Positions 57,313 to 64,000 of a stretch of 64,000 nt of DNA are shown here, piece after piece. This stretch comes from Pararhizobium capsulatum DSM 1112 (GTDB lineage Bacteria; Pseudomonadota; Alphaproteobacteria; Rhizobiales; Rhizobiaceae), in the NCBI RefSeq assembly GCF_030814475.1, contig NZ_JAUSVF010000001.1, positions 4,125,001 through 4,189,000 of the forward strand. The letters are read 5' to 3'. The stretch's first letter is position 1; the number at the start of each line of letters is the position of its first letter. A model generated the notes under the pieces. It searched no databases. It worked only from the letters and a program-made list of their open reading frames with translations, and was not told the origin of the DNA. Position numbers and translations under genes: made by a program.

Positions 57313-57795
57313 ATGGAAACCAACGCACAACTTTCACCGCGCGTGGCCGGATCGCCAGCAATGCTGATGGCCGGCATGGTGCGCGAATACACGATGGGCA
57401 AGATCGAGGGCATTCCTGCCCAGTGGCAGGAGTTCAACCGCTCGGCAGATATGATTGCCGATCCCGTCGGCGCTGTGGCCTATGGCATCTGCACCCACGA
57501 AGACGGCAAGGAGGGGCACTTCCTCTATCATACGGCGATGGAAGTGTCGGGGCCTTCTCAGCTTCCCGCCGGATTCGAGTTCTTGAGTCTTCCGGCTCGC
57601 GTTTACGCGGTCTTCAGCCATGATGGCCACGTTTCCGGCATCGCGCCACTCATTCAGCGCATCTTTTCCGAATGGCTGCCGGCGTCCGATTTTCGGCACG
57701 GTTCCTTTCCCGACATGATCGAGCGCTATGACCAACGTTTCGATCCCGCAACCGCCACCGGCGTCACCGAAATCTGGATTCCGATCGAGAGTTAA
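57313..57795 (+). CDS. GyrI-like small-molecule-binding domain protein
   Basis: 160-aa protein of the GyrI/AraC-effector-binding fold, without a DNA-binding domain. Recognised by IPAQWQEFNRSADMI, YGICTHED, LPARVYAVFSHDGHVSGIAPLIQRIFSEWLPAS and the C-terminal GVTEIWIPIE. Members bind or hydrolyse hydrophobic small molecules. It is 47 nt after tetR in the same direction and may be co-expressed with the drug-pump system (inference). GGAGGAGCTTG precedes the ATG. Confidence 0.83.
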   Translation: METNAQLSPRVAGSPAMLMAGMVREYTMGKIEGIPAQWQEFNRSADMIADPVGAVAYGICTHEDGKEGHFLYHTAMEVSGPSQLPAGFEFLSLPARVYAVFSHDGHVSGIAPLIQRIFSEWLPASDFRHGSFPDMIERYDQRFDPATATGVTEIWIPIES

Positions 57796-57935
57796 CGGTA
57801 TATCGCAGCCCTTGCGGTACCTTCCCGCTTGCAAGAGCAGCAATGCTTCATACATAGGCTGCTCCATGCGCGGTTGCTTAAAAGCGGTGCGACACATGTA
57901 ATTTCGATTGATCCATCGAGGAAGGACCGGCTCTG

Positions 57936-58697
57936 ATGCCAGAAATGCTACAGCTTCTCCAGGACCCCACAGCTTGGGTTGCGCTTGTCACTCTGGTCGT
58001 CATGGAGGTGGTGCTGGGGATCGACAACCTGATCTTCATCTCGATCCTCACCAACAAGCTGCCGGCGGGACATCGCGAAAGAGCACGCCGCATCGGCATC
58101 AGCCTTGCACTCATCATGCGCCTTGCCCTGCTGGGCACGATCGCCTGGATCGTCAAGCTGACGACGCCGGTCTTCGAACTTTACGGCCATGGCTTCTCCT
58201 GGAAAGACATGATCCTGATTGCCGGCGGTCTTTTCCTCGTCTGGAAGGCAACCAAGGAAATCCATCACAACGTCGATCCCGCCGATCATAACGAGGATTT
58301 CATCGCAAGTTCTGTGACTGCGACCTTTGGCGCTGCCATCGGCCAGATCCTGCTTCTCGATCTCGTCTTCTCGGTCGACAGCATCATCACCGCCGTCGGC
58401 ATGACCCCGCATCTGCCGATCATGGTGATCGCCGTCATTGCCGCTGTGACCGTGATGCTTGTGGCCGCCGGTCCGCTGGCCCGTTTCATCGAGCGGAACC
58501 CAACAATCGTCATGCTGGCGCTTGCCTTCCTACTGATGATCGGCACCACGCTCATTGCCGAAGGCATGGGGCTGCATGTGCCGAAGGGCTATATCTACGC
58601 CGCCATGGCCTTCTCGGCCCTCGTTGAAGTACTCAACATGCTGTCGCGCAACAGGCGGCAAAAAGCCGCCGCAGCGAAAGCAGAACACGGAAAATAA
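57936..58697 (+). CDS. TerC-family integral membrane protein (YgdQ-like)
   Basis: 253-aa membrane protein with about seven hydrophobic helices. Conserved acidic motifs inside the membrane, [14 protein letters not shown] and [17 protein letters not shown], are the TerC signature and probably bind a metal. Relatives take part in Mn2+ export or metalation of exported proteins. The upstream 140 nt do not match the yybP-ykoY manganese riboswitch that often precedes such genes. The Ala/Lys-rich tail is cytosolic. Confidence 0.92.
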   Translation: MPEMLQLLQDPTAWVALVTLVVMEVVLGIDNLIFISILTNKLPAGHRERARRIGISLALIMRLALLGTIAWIVKLTTPVFELYGHGFSWKDMILIAGGLFLVWKATKEIHHNVDPADHNEDFIASSVTATFGAAIGQILLLDLVFSVDSIITAVGMTPHLPIMVIAVIAAVTVMLVAAGPLARFIERNPTIVMLALAFLLMIGTTLIAEGMGLHVPKGYIYAAMAFSALVEVLNMLSRNRRQKAAAAKAEHGK

Positions 58698-58701
58698 TGG
58701 A

Positions 58702-58732
58702 AAGCCCCGGGACCTCAAATCCCGGGGCTTTT
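58702..58732 (+). terminator. TerC gene terminator
   Basis: Perfect 11-bp stem AAGCCCCGGGA / TCCCGGGGCTT with a 7-nt loop followed by TT, 4 nt after the stop. Confidence 0.85.
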
Positions 58733-58910
58733 AAGTTAGGATTGAAGAGGATGCGAGCCGGAAGGGTAAGGAGCTCGTCTGCCGTTTCGTTGGCCACAGG
58801 AAGAAATCGGAAAAATTCCCATGTTCTCCGGCGCCCTCGGGTCCGATTGACACAGCCCGCATTCCTCTGCGGAATTAACGAGCGGGCCATGCCATGGTTC
58901 CCGTTTTCGA

Positions 58911-59444
58911 TTATTTTTCAGCGATCGCCTTCAGGTTTTCGAGGCCCGCGGCAAAATCCTTGCCGATCATCTCATCCATGCTGAAGACCAGCCCCATGAC
59001 CTTGGCGATCAACGGCGCCGGACCATCCATCGCCCAGGTGATCGCCGTTCCCGCGGTCGCGGGGATCAGTGTAAAGGTCGCGATATTGTGGGCTTCGAAC
59101 GGCTTGGAGAAATCGAGTTTGATCACGATCTTCTCCACTGACGATTCGACGATCTCCATTTGTCCGGCACCTGCCTTGCCGCTGCCGCTCCAGGCATAGG
59201 TCGCGCCCTGCCCGGCCGGCGCGCCGCTGATCGTGCGGGTCATAGCCGGATCGAGCTTTTCATAGGGCGACCACGCCTGCCATTGATGGAAGTCGTTGAT
59301 CAACGGCACTATCTTCTCCGGCGGAGCGGCAATGATGATGCTGCGCTCGACATGGAACGTATCCGGCTTCGTCGAAGCAAAGATAACAAGCGCGATAATG
59401 GCAAGCACTATCACCGCGAGGACAATCAGAATAGTCTTCAACAT
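58911..59444 (-). CDS. SRPBCC-family protein with N-terminal membrane anchor
   Basis: 177-aa START/polyketide-cyclase-like protein. A single helix (LKTILIVLAVIVLAIIALVIFAS) anchors a lipid-binding-type fold: FHVERSIIIAAPPEKIVPLINDFHQWQAWSPYEKLDP is the typical start of the SRPBCC grip. C-terminal helix MDEMIGKDFAAGLENLKAIAE. Ligand unknown. 23 nt downstream of the AHSA1 gene, third in an ArsR-led operon. Confidence 0.87.
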   Translation of the reverse strand: MLKTILIVLAVIVLAIIALVIFASTKPDTFHVERSIIIAAPPEKIVPLINDFHQWQAWSPYEKLDPAMTRTISGAPAGQGATYAWSGSGKAGAGQMEIVESSVEKIVIKLDFSKPFEAHNIATFTLIPATAGTAITWAMDGPAPLIAKVMGLVFSMDEMIGKDFAAGLENLKAIAEK

Positions 59445-59467
59445 AATATGCTCCGATATAGGATAGA

Positions 59468-59953
59468 TCAGGAAAGATTGGCGATGACGGTGGCCATCTT
59501 TTCGAGGCTCTGGCTCCAGCCCTCTTCCATGCCGCCGTCAAGCTCCGGCACCAATTCCCTGGTGATCTTCAACACCTGGGTATGAAGCGTCATCTCCGTC
59601 CGGTCGCCGATCGCCTGAAACGTCACCGTGTTGAGCAACTCGATCATCTGCGCGCCCGTATCGTCGTCCCAGGTGGTCGTGAAGGCGAAACGCTCGTTTT
59701 CAACCACCTCCCTGACGACGCCGTTGGAAGGATTGCGCACGCCGTCGGCACCTTCCATGTGCAGCCGGATAATGCCACCTGGTCTCAAGTCGACTTCGCA
59801 GACCGGCGTTGTGTAGCCATGCGGGCCCCACCATTGCGCGAGGTGATACGGGTCGGTCCAGACCTTGTAGACCAGCGCAACGGGCGCGTCGAAGGTCCGT
59901 TTCAAGACAAGATTGGCCTTGTCGGCAGGCACATATTCAGCTCGGGCGTCCAT
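59468..59953 (-). CDS. AHSA1-type SRPBCC protein
   Basis: 161-aa activator-of-Hsp90-like SRPBCC protein. Signatures: LVLKRTFDAPVALVYKVWTDPYHLAQWWGPHGYT, DLRPGGIIRLHMEG and a C-terminal helix GGMEEGWSQSLEKMA. Such proteins are often paired with an ArsR regulator as here; the start overlaps the arsR-like stop by 17 nt. ATG 59953 is preceded by GGAGACGG. Confidence 0.9.
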   Translation of the reverse strand: MDARAEYVPADKANLVLKRTFDAPVALVYKVWTDPYHLAQWWGPHGYTTPVCEVDLRPGGIIRLHMEGADGVRNPSNGVVREVVENERFAFTTTWDDDTGAQMIELLNTVTFQAIGDRTEMTLHTQVLKITRELVPELDGGMEEGWSQSLEKMATVIANLS

Positions 59954-60284
59954 TTCCGTCTCCCTCCTGTAGTTTTCGAAGATAGAGATCGAGCCGATCA
60001 AGGCTGTGATCCCAGAATTGCCTGTAATTATCGAGCCAGCCCTGCAGGTCCTTCAGCGGACCCGTCTCCAGACGGCAGGGCCGCCACTGCGCCTCGCGAC
60101 CGCGGCTGATGAGGCCGGCACGTTCCAGCACTTTCAGGTGTTTCGAAACGGCCGGCAAGCTCATCTCGAAAGGTGCCGCCAGCTCGTTGACGGAGGCATC
60201 TCCCTGGGCAAGCCGCGCCAGGATCGCCCGCCGCGTTGGATCGGCCAATGCGGCAAAAGTCGCGGTGAGACATTCCTCGCTCAT
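59937..60284 (-). CDS. ArsR/SmtB-family regulator
   Basis: 115-aa winged-helix regulator. HTH: ATFAALADPTRRAILARLAQGDASVNELAAPFEMSLPAVSKHLKVLERAGLISRGREAQWRPCRL. There is no metal-binding Cys pair of the ArsR or CadC type, so it is the non-metal sort that accompanies SRPBCC genes. Probably autoregulated through the AT-rich repeats just upstream. No ribosome site is visible and the candidate -10 is only 13 nt away, so the mRNA may be leaderless. Confidence 0.92.
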   Translation of the reverse strand: MSEECLTATFAALADPTRRAILARLAQGDASVNELAAPFEMSLPAVSKHLKVLERAGLISRGREAQWRPCRLETGPLKDLQGWLDNYRQFWDHSLDRLDLYLRKLQEGDGNGRPS

Positions 60285-60296
60285 CAGAACTAAACC

Positions 60297-60325
60297 ATAT
60301 AGTTAATTAACTGATTAGTTAATTA
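60297..60325 (-). promoter_or_regulatory. arsR promoter/operator
   Basis: On the minus strand CTATAT (60302-60297) is a perfect rhizobial -10. It overlaps palindrome AGTTAATTAACT (60301-60312); a direct repeat AGTTAATTA recurs at 60317. Likely autoregulatory ArsR site. Confidence 0.6.
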
Positions 60326-60552
60326 CAAAAATCGACGACTGCTGTCAAGCTGGGTTGATCCACCTTCGAAGCCGGTTTTCCTTGACGCGCCGTTGTGAAT
60401 ATGGTCTCACGCCAGCGAATGGATTTTCCCCACTTTTCAGCCCTTCGCGGCATCATCCGGGGCATTTCCTCCCAGAAAAGCATGGCCTTCAGACCGGACC
60501 GAAGCATTCCCCGGACGGAAAGCCGAAAGCACATCAAACACGGGCCAGGATC

Positions 60553-62010
60553 ATGACCGACAGACCAGTCCGGGTGCGCATCGCACCTTCCCCCACCGGC
60601 GAACCCCATATCGGCACCGCCTACATCGCGCTCTTCAACTACCTCTTTGCCAAAAAGCACGGTGGCGAGTTCATCCTGCGCATTGAGGACACCGACGCGA
60701 CCCGTTCGACGCCGGAATTCGAGACGAAGGTGCTGGATGCGCTGAAATGGTGCGGGCTCGAATGGTCGGAAGGCCCTGATATTGGCGGCCCTTACGGTCC
60801 TTATCGCCAGAGCGACCGCAAGGACCTCTACCTGCCCTACGTCGAGAAGATCATCGAAAACGGCCATGGCTTCCGTTGCTTCTGCACACCTGAACGCTTG
60901 ACGGAAATGCGCGAAGCTCAGCGCGCCGCCGGCAAGCCGCCGAAATATGACGGTCTTTGCCTGACGCTTTCGGCCGAAGAGGTAACGACCCGCATGGCCG
61001 CCGGCGAACCGACCGTCGTGCGCATGAAGATCCCGACCGAAGGCTCCTGCAAGTTCGTCGATGGTGTTTATGGCCCCGTCGATATTCCGTGGGACGCGGT
61101 CGATATGCAGGTCCTGCTCAAGGCCGACGGCATGCCGACCTATCACATGGCCAATGTGGTTGATGACCATCTGATGAAGATCACCCATGTGGCGCGCGGT
61201 GAGGAATGGCTGTCCTCAGTGCCCAAACATATCCTGATCTACCAGTATCTCAGCCTCGAGCCGCCGGTGTTCATGCACCTGTCGTTGATGCGCAATGCCG
61301 ACAAGTCGAAGCTGTCGAAGCGTAAGAACCCGACCTCGATTTCCTACTACTCCGCCCTCGGCTACCTGCCGGAAGCGGTTATGAACTTCCTCGGCCTGTT
61401 CTTCATGCAGATCGCCGAAGGCGAAGAGCTGCTGACCATGGACCAGCTCGCCGAAAAGTTCGATCCGGAAAACCTGTCCAAGGCCGGCGCGATCTTCGAT
61501 ATCCAGAAGCTCGATTGGCTAAACGGCCGCTGGCTGCGCGAAGGTCTTTCGGAAGAGGAATTCCGTGGCCGCGTTCTCGCCTGGGCAATGGAAAACGACC
61601 GTATCAACCAGGGCCTCAAGCTGTCGCAGTCGCGCATCACCAAACTTGGTGATCTGCCCGACCTCGCGGGCTTCCTGTTCAAATCCGATCTCGGCCTTGA
61701 TGCGTCTTCCTTCGCCAAGGTGAAATCCTCGCCGGAAGAACTGGTTGCGATCTTCAACGAGGTACAGCCGTCGCTGGAAAAGATCCTCGAATGGAATGTC
61801 GAGGCCATCGAAGCCGAACTGCGCGCCGTCGCCGACCGCCTGGAAAAAAAGCTGAAGGTGGTTGTCGCGCCGCTGTTCATCGCCGTTTCCGGCTCGTCGC
61901 GTTCGCTGCCGCTGTTTGATTCAATGGCCATTCTCGGCCGTTCTGTCGTGCGCCAGCGCCTGAAGGTCGCCGGCCAGGTCGTGGCCTCCATGGCCGGCAG
62001 TGGAAAGTAA
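60553..62010 (+). CDS. gltX: Glutamyl-tRNA synthetase
   Basis: 485-aa class I synthetase charging tRNA-Glu (and possibly tRNA-Gln, as in alphaproteobacteria that use the GatCAB route). HIGH motif APSPTGEPHIGTAY at the N-terminus, KMSKS motif as KLSKRK. Rhizobial genomes often carry two gltX copies; which this is cannot be decided here. ATG 60553 with CCAGGATC upstream begins the Rossmann strand; a longer in-frame extension is unconserved. Eight nt before lysS. Confidence 0.95.
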   Translation: MTDRPVRVRIAPSPTGEPHIGTAYIALFNYLFAKKHGGEFILRIEDTDATRSTPEFETKVLDALKWCGLEWSEGPDIGGPYGPYRQSDRKDLYLPYVEKIIENGHGFRCFCTPERLTEMREAQRAAGKPPKYDGLCLTLSAEEVTTRMAAGEPTVVRMKIPTEGSCKFVDGVYGPVDIPWDAVDMQVLLKADGMPTYHMANVVDDHLMKITHVARGEEWLSSVPKHILIYQYLSLEPPVFMHLSLMRNADKSKLSKRKNPTSISYYSALGYLPEAVMNFLGLFFMQIAEGEELLTMDQLAEKFDPENLSKAGAIFDIQKLDWLNGRWLREGLSEEEFRGRVLAWAMENDRINQGLKLSQSRITKLGDLPDLAGFLFKSDLGLDASSFAKVKSSPEELVAIFNEVQPSLEKILEWNVEAIEAELRAVADRLEKKLKVVVAPLFIAVSGSSRSLPLFDSMAILGRSVVRQRLKVAGQVVASMAGSGK

Positions 62011-62018
62011 GGAAGATC

Positions 62019-63512
62019 ATGACAGACAAGACCGAAACCGCCCTTTCCTCCGACGTCACGGAAGTTCGCGCCCAGAAGCTGAAGATGCTGCGCGAGCAGA
62101 TCGGCGACGTCTATCCGGCGCATTTCCACCGCACGATCACCAATGGCGAGCTGGCCGAGAAATACGAGAGCCTTGAGCCGGACACCGAGACACAGGACAT
62201 CGTCACCGTCGCCGGCCGCGTCTATTCCTCGCGCAATTCCGGCATGTTCGTGGACATCCGTGACGCCTCGGGCAAGATCCAGATCTTCAGCCACAAGGAC
62301 ACGACACCGGAAGAAGCCCGCGCGCTTCTGCCGATGATCGATATCGGCGACATAATCGGCGTGACGGGTGTCGTGCGCCGCACCAAGCGCGGCGAGCTGA
62401 CGATCAACGCACGTGAGATCACCATGCTGACCAAGTCGCTGCTGCCGATGCCGGAAAAGTGGCATGGCCTTTCCGACATCGAGCTGCGCTATCGCAAGCG
62501 TCACCTCGACATCATGACCAATGACGATTCGAAGCTCCGGTTCCAGCAACGCTCGAAGATCGTTTCCGGCATTCGCCGGTTCATGGAAAACGACGGCTTC
62601 ATGGAAGTCGAGACACCGATGCTGCATTCGGTCTATGGCGGGGCCACCGCCGAGCCGTTCAAGACGCATCACAACACGCTGAAGCTCGATATGTACCTGC
62701 GCATCGCGCCGGAACTGTTTTTGAAGCGCACTCTGGTTTCGGGTCTCACCGACAAGGTGTTCGAGATCAACCGCAACTTCCGCAACGAAGGCGTCTCCAC
62801 CCGGCACAATCCCGAATTCACGATGATGGAGTGCTACTGGGCCTATGCCGATTACGAGGACATCATGGACCTCGTCGAACGGCTGTTCTCTGAGCTGGCG
62901 ATGAAGATCCACGGTTCGACGGAATTTGCCTTCGGCGACAAGGAAATCTCCTTCAAGGGCCCGTTCAAGCGGGTGCCGATGCCGGATGCGGTCAAGGAAG
63001 CGACCGGCATCGACTTCCTCGCCATCAAGTCGGATGAGGAAGCCCGCGCTGCCGCCAAGGCCGCCGGCTTTGCCGTCGAGAAGGACTGGACCTGGGGCGA
63101 ATGCCTAGCCTTCATCTTTGAAGAGAAGGTCGAGCCGACCCTTATCCAGCCGTCGCACGTCACCCATTTCCCGAAGGATATCTCGCCCTTTGCCAAGGAG
63201 GTGCCGGGCGAACCGCGTCTCGTCGAACGTTTCGAGACCTATTGCAACACCTGGGAACTCGGCAACGCCTTCTCCGAGCTGAACGACCCTGAAGAGCAGC
63301 GCGCCCGCATGGTCGACCAGCTCGAACAGGCCCATGCCCGCGGCGAGAAGGACAAGCAGCTTGACGACGAATTCCTCGACGCGATCGACCAGGGCATGCC
63401 ACCGGCTGGCGGTCTCGGCATCGGCGTCGATCGCCTGATCATGCTGCTCACCAATTCCCCGTCGATCCGCGATATCATCCTGTTCCCGGCGCGCCGCGCC
63501 AAGGCTGATTGA
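62019..63512 (+). CDS. lysS: Lysyl-tRNA synthetase, class II
   Basis: 497-aa class II synthetase. The anticodon-binding OB fold (VTVAGRVYSSRNSGMFVDIRD) is followed by the catalytic core: motif 2 FRNEGVSTRHNPEFTMMECY and motif 3 GGLGIGVDRLIMLLT. An atypical stretch around 320-400 (AIKSDEEARAAAKAAGF, IFEEKVEPTLIQPSHVTHFP) is normal for class II LysRS. In operon with gltX; a terminator follows. Confidence 0.96.
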   Translation: MTDKTETALSSDVTEVRAQKLKMLREQIGDVYPAHFHRTITNGELAEKYESLEPDTETQDIVTVAGRVYSSRNSGMFVDIRDASGKIQIFSHKDTTPEEARALLPMIDIGDIIGVTGVVRRTKRGELTINAREITMLTKSLLPMPEKWHGLSDIELRYRKRHLDIMTNDDSKLRFQQRSKIVSGIRRFMENDGFMEVETPMLHSVYGGATAEPFKTHHNTLKLDMYLRIAPELFLKRTLVSGLTDKVFEINRNFRNEGVSTRHNPEFTMMECYWAYADYEDIMDLVERLFSELAMKIHGSTEFAFGDKEISFKGPFKRVPMPDAVKEATGIDFLAIKSDEEARAAAKAAGFAVEKDWTWGECLAFIFEEKVEPTLIQPSHVTHFPKDISPFAKEVPGEPRLVERFETYCNTWELGNAFSELNDPEEQRARMVDQLEQAHARGEKDKQLDDEFLDAIDQGMPPAGGLGIGVDRLIMLLTNSPSIRDIILFPARRAKAD

Positions 63513-63536
63513 TCAACGACCATTTGAAACAAGATG

Positions 63537-63573
63537 AAGGAGCCTGCCGTCAGTGAACGGTGGGCTCCTTTTT
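63537..63573 (+). terminator. lysS terminator overlapping the convergent gene's end
   Basis: AAGGAGCC / GGGCTCCTT outer stem, inner GCCGT/ACGGT, then TTT (five T in all). The stop codon and last residues of the minus-strand gene lie in its loop and right arm. Confidence 0.85.
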
Positions 63574-64000
63574 CGTTTCGGCCGCCTCGGCGGTCATGTC
63601 ATGGGCGTTGGCATTCGAATTCTCGGCAGGCGCCGCGGCGTGTTCGCCCGCAGGCGCTTCACCGCCGCCGAAAATCATGGCTTTGACGGAGTCCAGCATA
63701 CCCGGCTTTGCTGTTTCCGCATGCTCTTCGGGTTTGACAGCGGAATGTTCCTCAGTCGGAGCCGCCTCACCATGCGTCTGGGCAGCAGGCGCTTCATGCC
63801 CTTCCACGGGTGCAGGCTCTGCTGCTTCCGGTTTTTCTTCGCTGGAACCAAAAATCATACCTGTGATCGAAGCGAATACTCCGCCGCTCTTTTCACTATT
63901 CTCCGCGCCATGCTCCTCGGCAGCGGCCTTTCCATGATCTTCGGTAGCCTTATCCCCACGGCCCTCTTCGCTGGCCTCGGCGGCGTGACCGTTCTCCTCG
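63550..64000 (-). CDS. Ala/Glu/His-rich repeat protein, 5' end outside window
   Basis: The frame is open to the right edge; 149 residues plus the stop are visible. Low complexity, rich in Ala, Glu, Pro and His, strongly acidic. Two short modules recur: GVFASITGMIFGSSEEKPE and MLDSVKAMIFGGGEAPAG, each a hydrophobic MIFG patch followed by an acidic linker; HAAEASEEG/HGKAAAEEHG/HAAAPAEN add a His-x-Ala rhythm. No family recognised; full length is needed. The internal ATG at 63858 is not the true start, as the upstream frame has the same composition. Confidence 0.65.
   Translation of the reverse strand, partial: EENGHAAEASEEGRGDKATEDHGKAAAEEHGAENSEKSGGVFASITGMIFGSSEEKPEAAEPAPVEGHEAPAAQTHGEAAPTEEHSAVKPEEHAETAKPGMLDSVKAMIFGGGEAPAGEHAAAPAENSNANAHDMTAEAAETKKEPTVH

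Noticed and set aside
57796..57935. yybP-ykoY manganese riboswitch before the TerC gene
   Set aside because: The conserved loop sequences of that class are absent in the 140-nt spacer.

Overview
The window reads as a chromosomal segment of a fast-growing alphaproteobacterium of the Rhizobiaceae (Rhizobium/Agrobacterium/Ensifer group). The reasons are high GC with strong third-position GC, a glgA-pgm-glgX glycogen block, a four-gene heterotetrameric sarcosine oxidase operon, split proton-translocating transhydrogenase genes beside a bacterial aa3-oxidase subunit IV, a type III (alanine-racemase-fold) ornithine decarboxylase behind a long leader like the alphaproteobacterial speF RNA, and scattered short GC-rich intergenic palindromes of the rhizobial mosaic type. 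The genus is inferred from gene content, not tested. I see no rRNA, tRNA, CRISPR array, prophage, transposase or plasmid replication gene. Nearly everything looks like intact, densely packed core or accessory metabolism.

Layout. 1-5.7 kb: glycogen metabolism (glgA cut by the window edge, pgm, glgX) and a MaoC/NodN hydratase. 5.7-11 kb, minus: soxBDAG sarcosine oxidase. 11.3-13.8 kb: rpsU, a TPR lipoprotein and a DadA-like oxidase. 13.9-17.3 kb, minus: pntAA-pntAB-pntB and COX IV. 17.7-21.9 kb: a class I amidotransferase, a 2-hydroxyacid dehydrogenase with a LacI regulator, a MarR regulator and a creatininase-family hydrolase. 22-25.6 kb: an RTX protein, and a CobW-type metallochaperone GTPase translationally coupled to a WD40 protein. 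25.6-29.9 kb: small enzymes, ornithine decarboxylase with its leader, and a LysR regulator. 30-35.3 kb: a Ni/Co efflux pair, DUF533, KDPG aldolase, a CYTH enzyme and TrhO. 35.6-39.4 kb: xylR-xylB-xylA. 39.7-41.3 kb: a soluble globin-coupled chemoreceptor. 41.3-50.4 kb: a sugar locus (LacI, ABC importer, TIM-barrel isomerase, Gfo/Idh oxidoreductase, GH1 glucosidase). 50.8-53.3 kb: metNIQ. 53.5-57.8 kb: an EmrAB-type efflux pump divergent from its TetR regulator. 57.9-60.3 kb: a TerC protein and an ArsR regulator with two SRPBCC proteins. 60.5-63.5 kb: gltX and lysS. A partial Ala/Glu/His-rich protein runs off the right end.

How the parts work together. The window is mostly nutrient capture: glycogen storage and mobilisation, xylose entry into the pentose phosphate pathway, the Entner-Doudoroff aldolase, a beta-glucoside-like sugar locus, methionine import and sarcosine demethylation. 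Regulators sit beside their targets, and several operators can be read directly: the 37-bp nested palindrome in front of the sugar ABC genes, two copies of one LacI-type operator in front of the isomerase and glucosidase genes, and paired TetR sites between emrA and tetR.

The most interesting items are the speF-like leader with an open reading frame running over the decarboxylase start, the sugar locus as a candidate oxidise/isomerise/hydrolyse glycoside pathway, an intrinsic terminator inside the emrAB operon, and very strong hairpins inside the sugar operon. I did not find an obviously new defence, mobile or secretion system.
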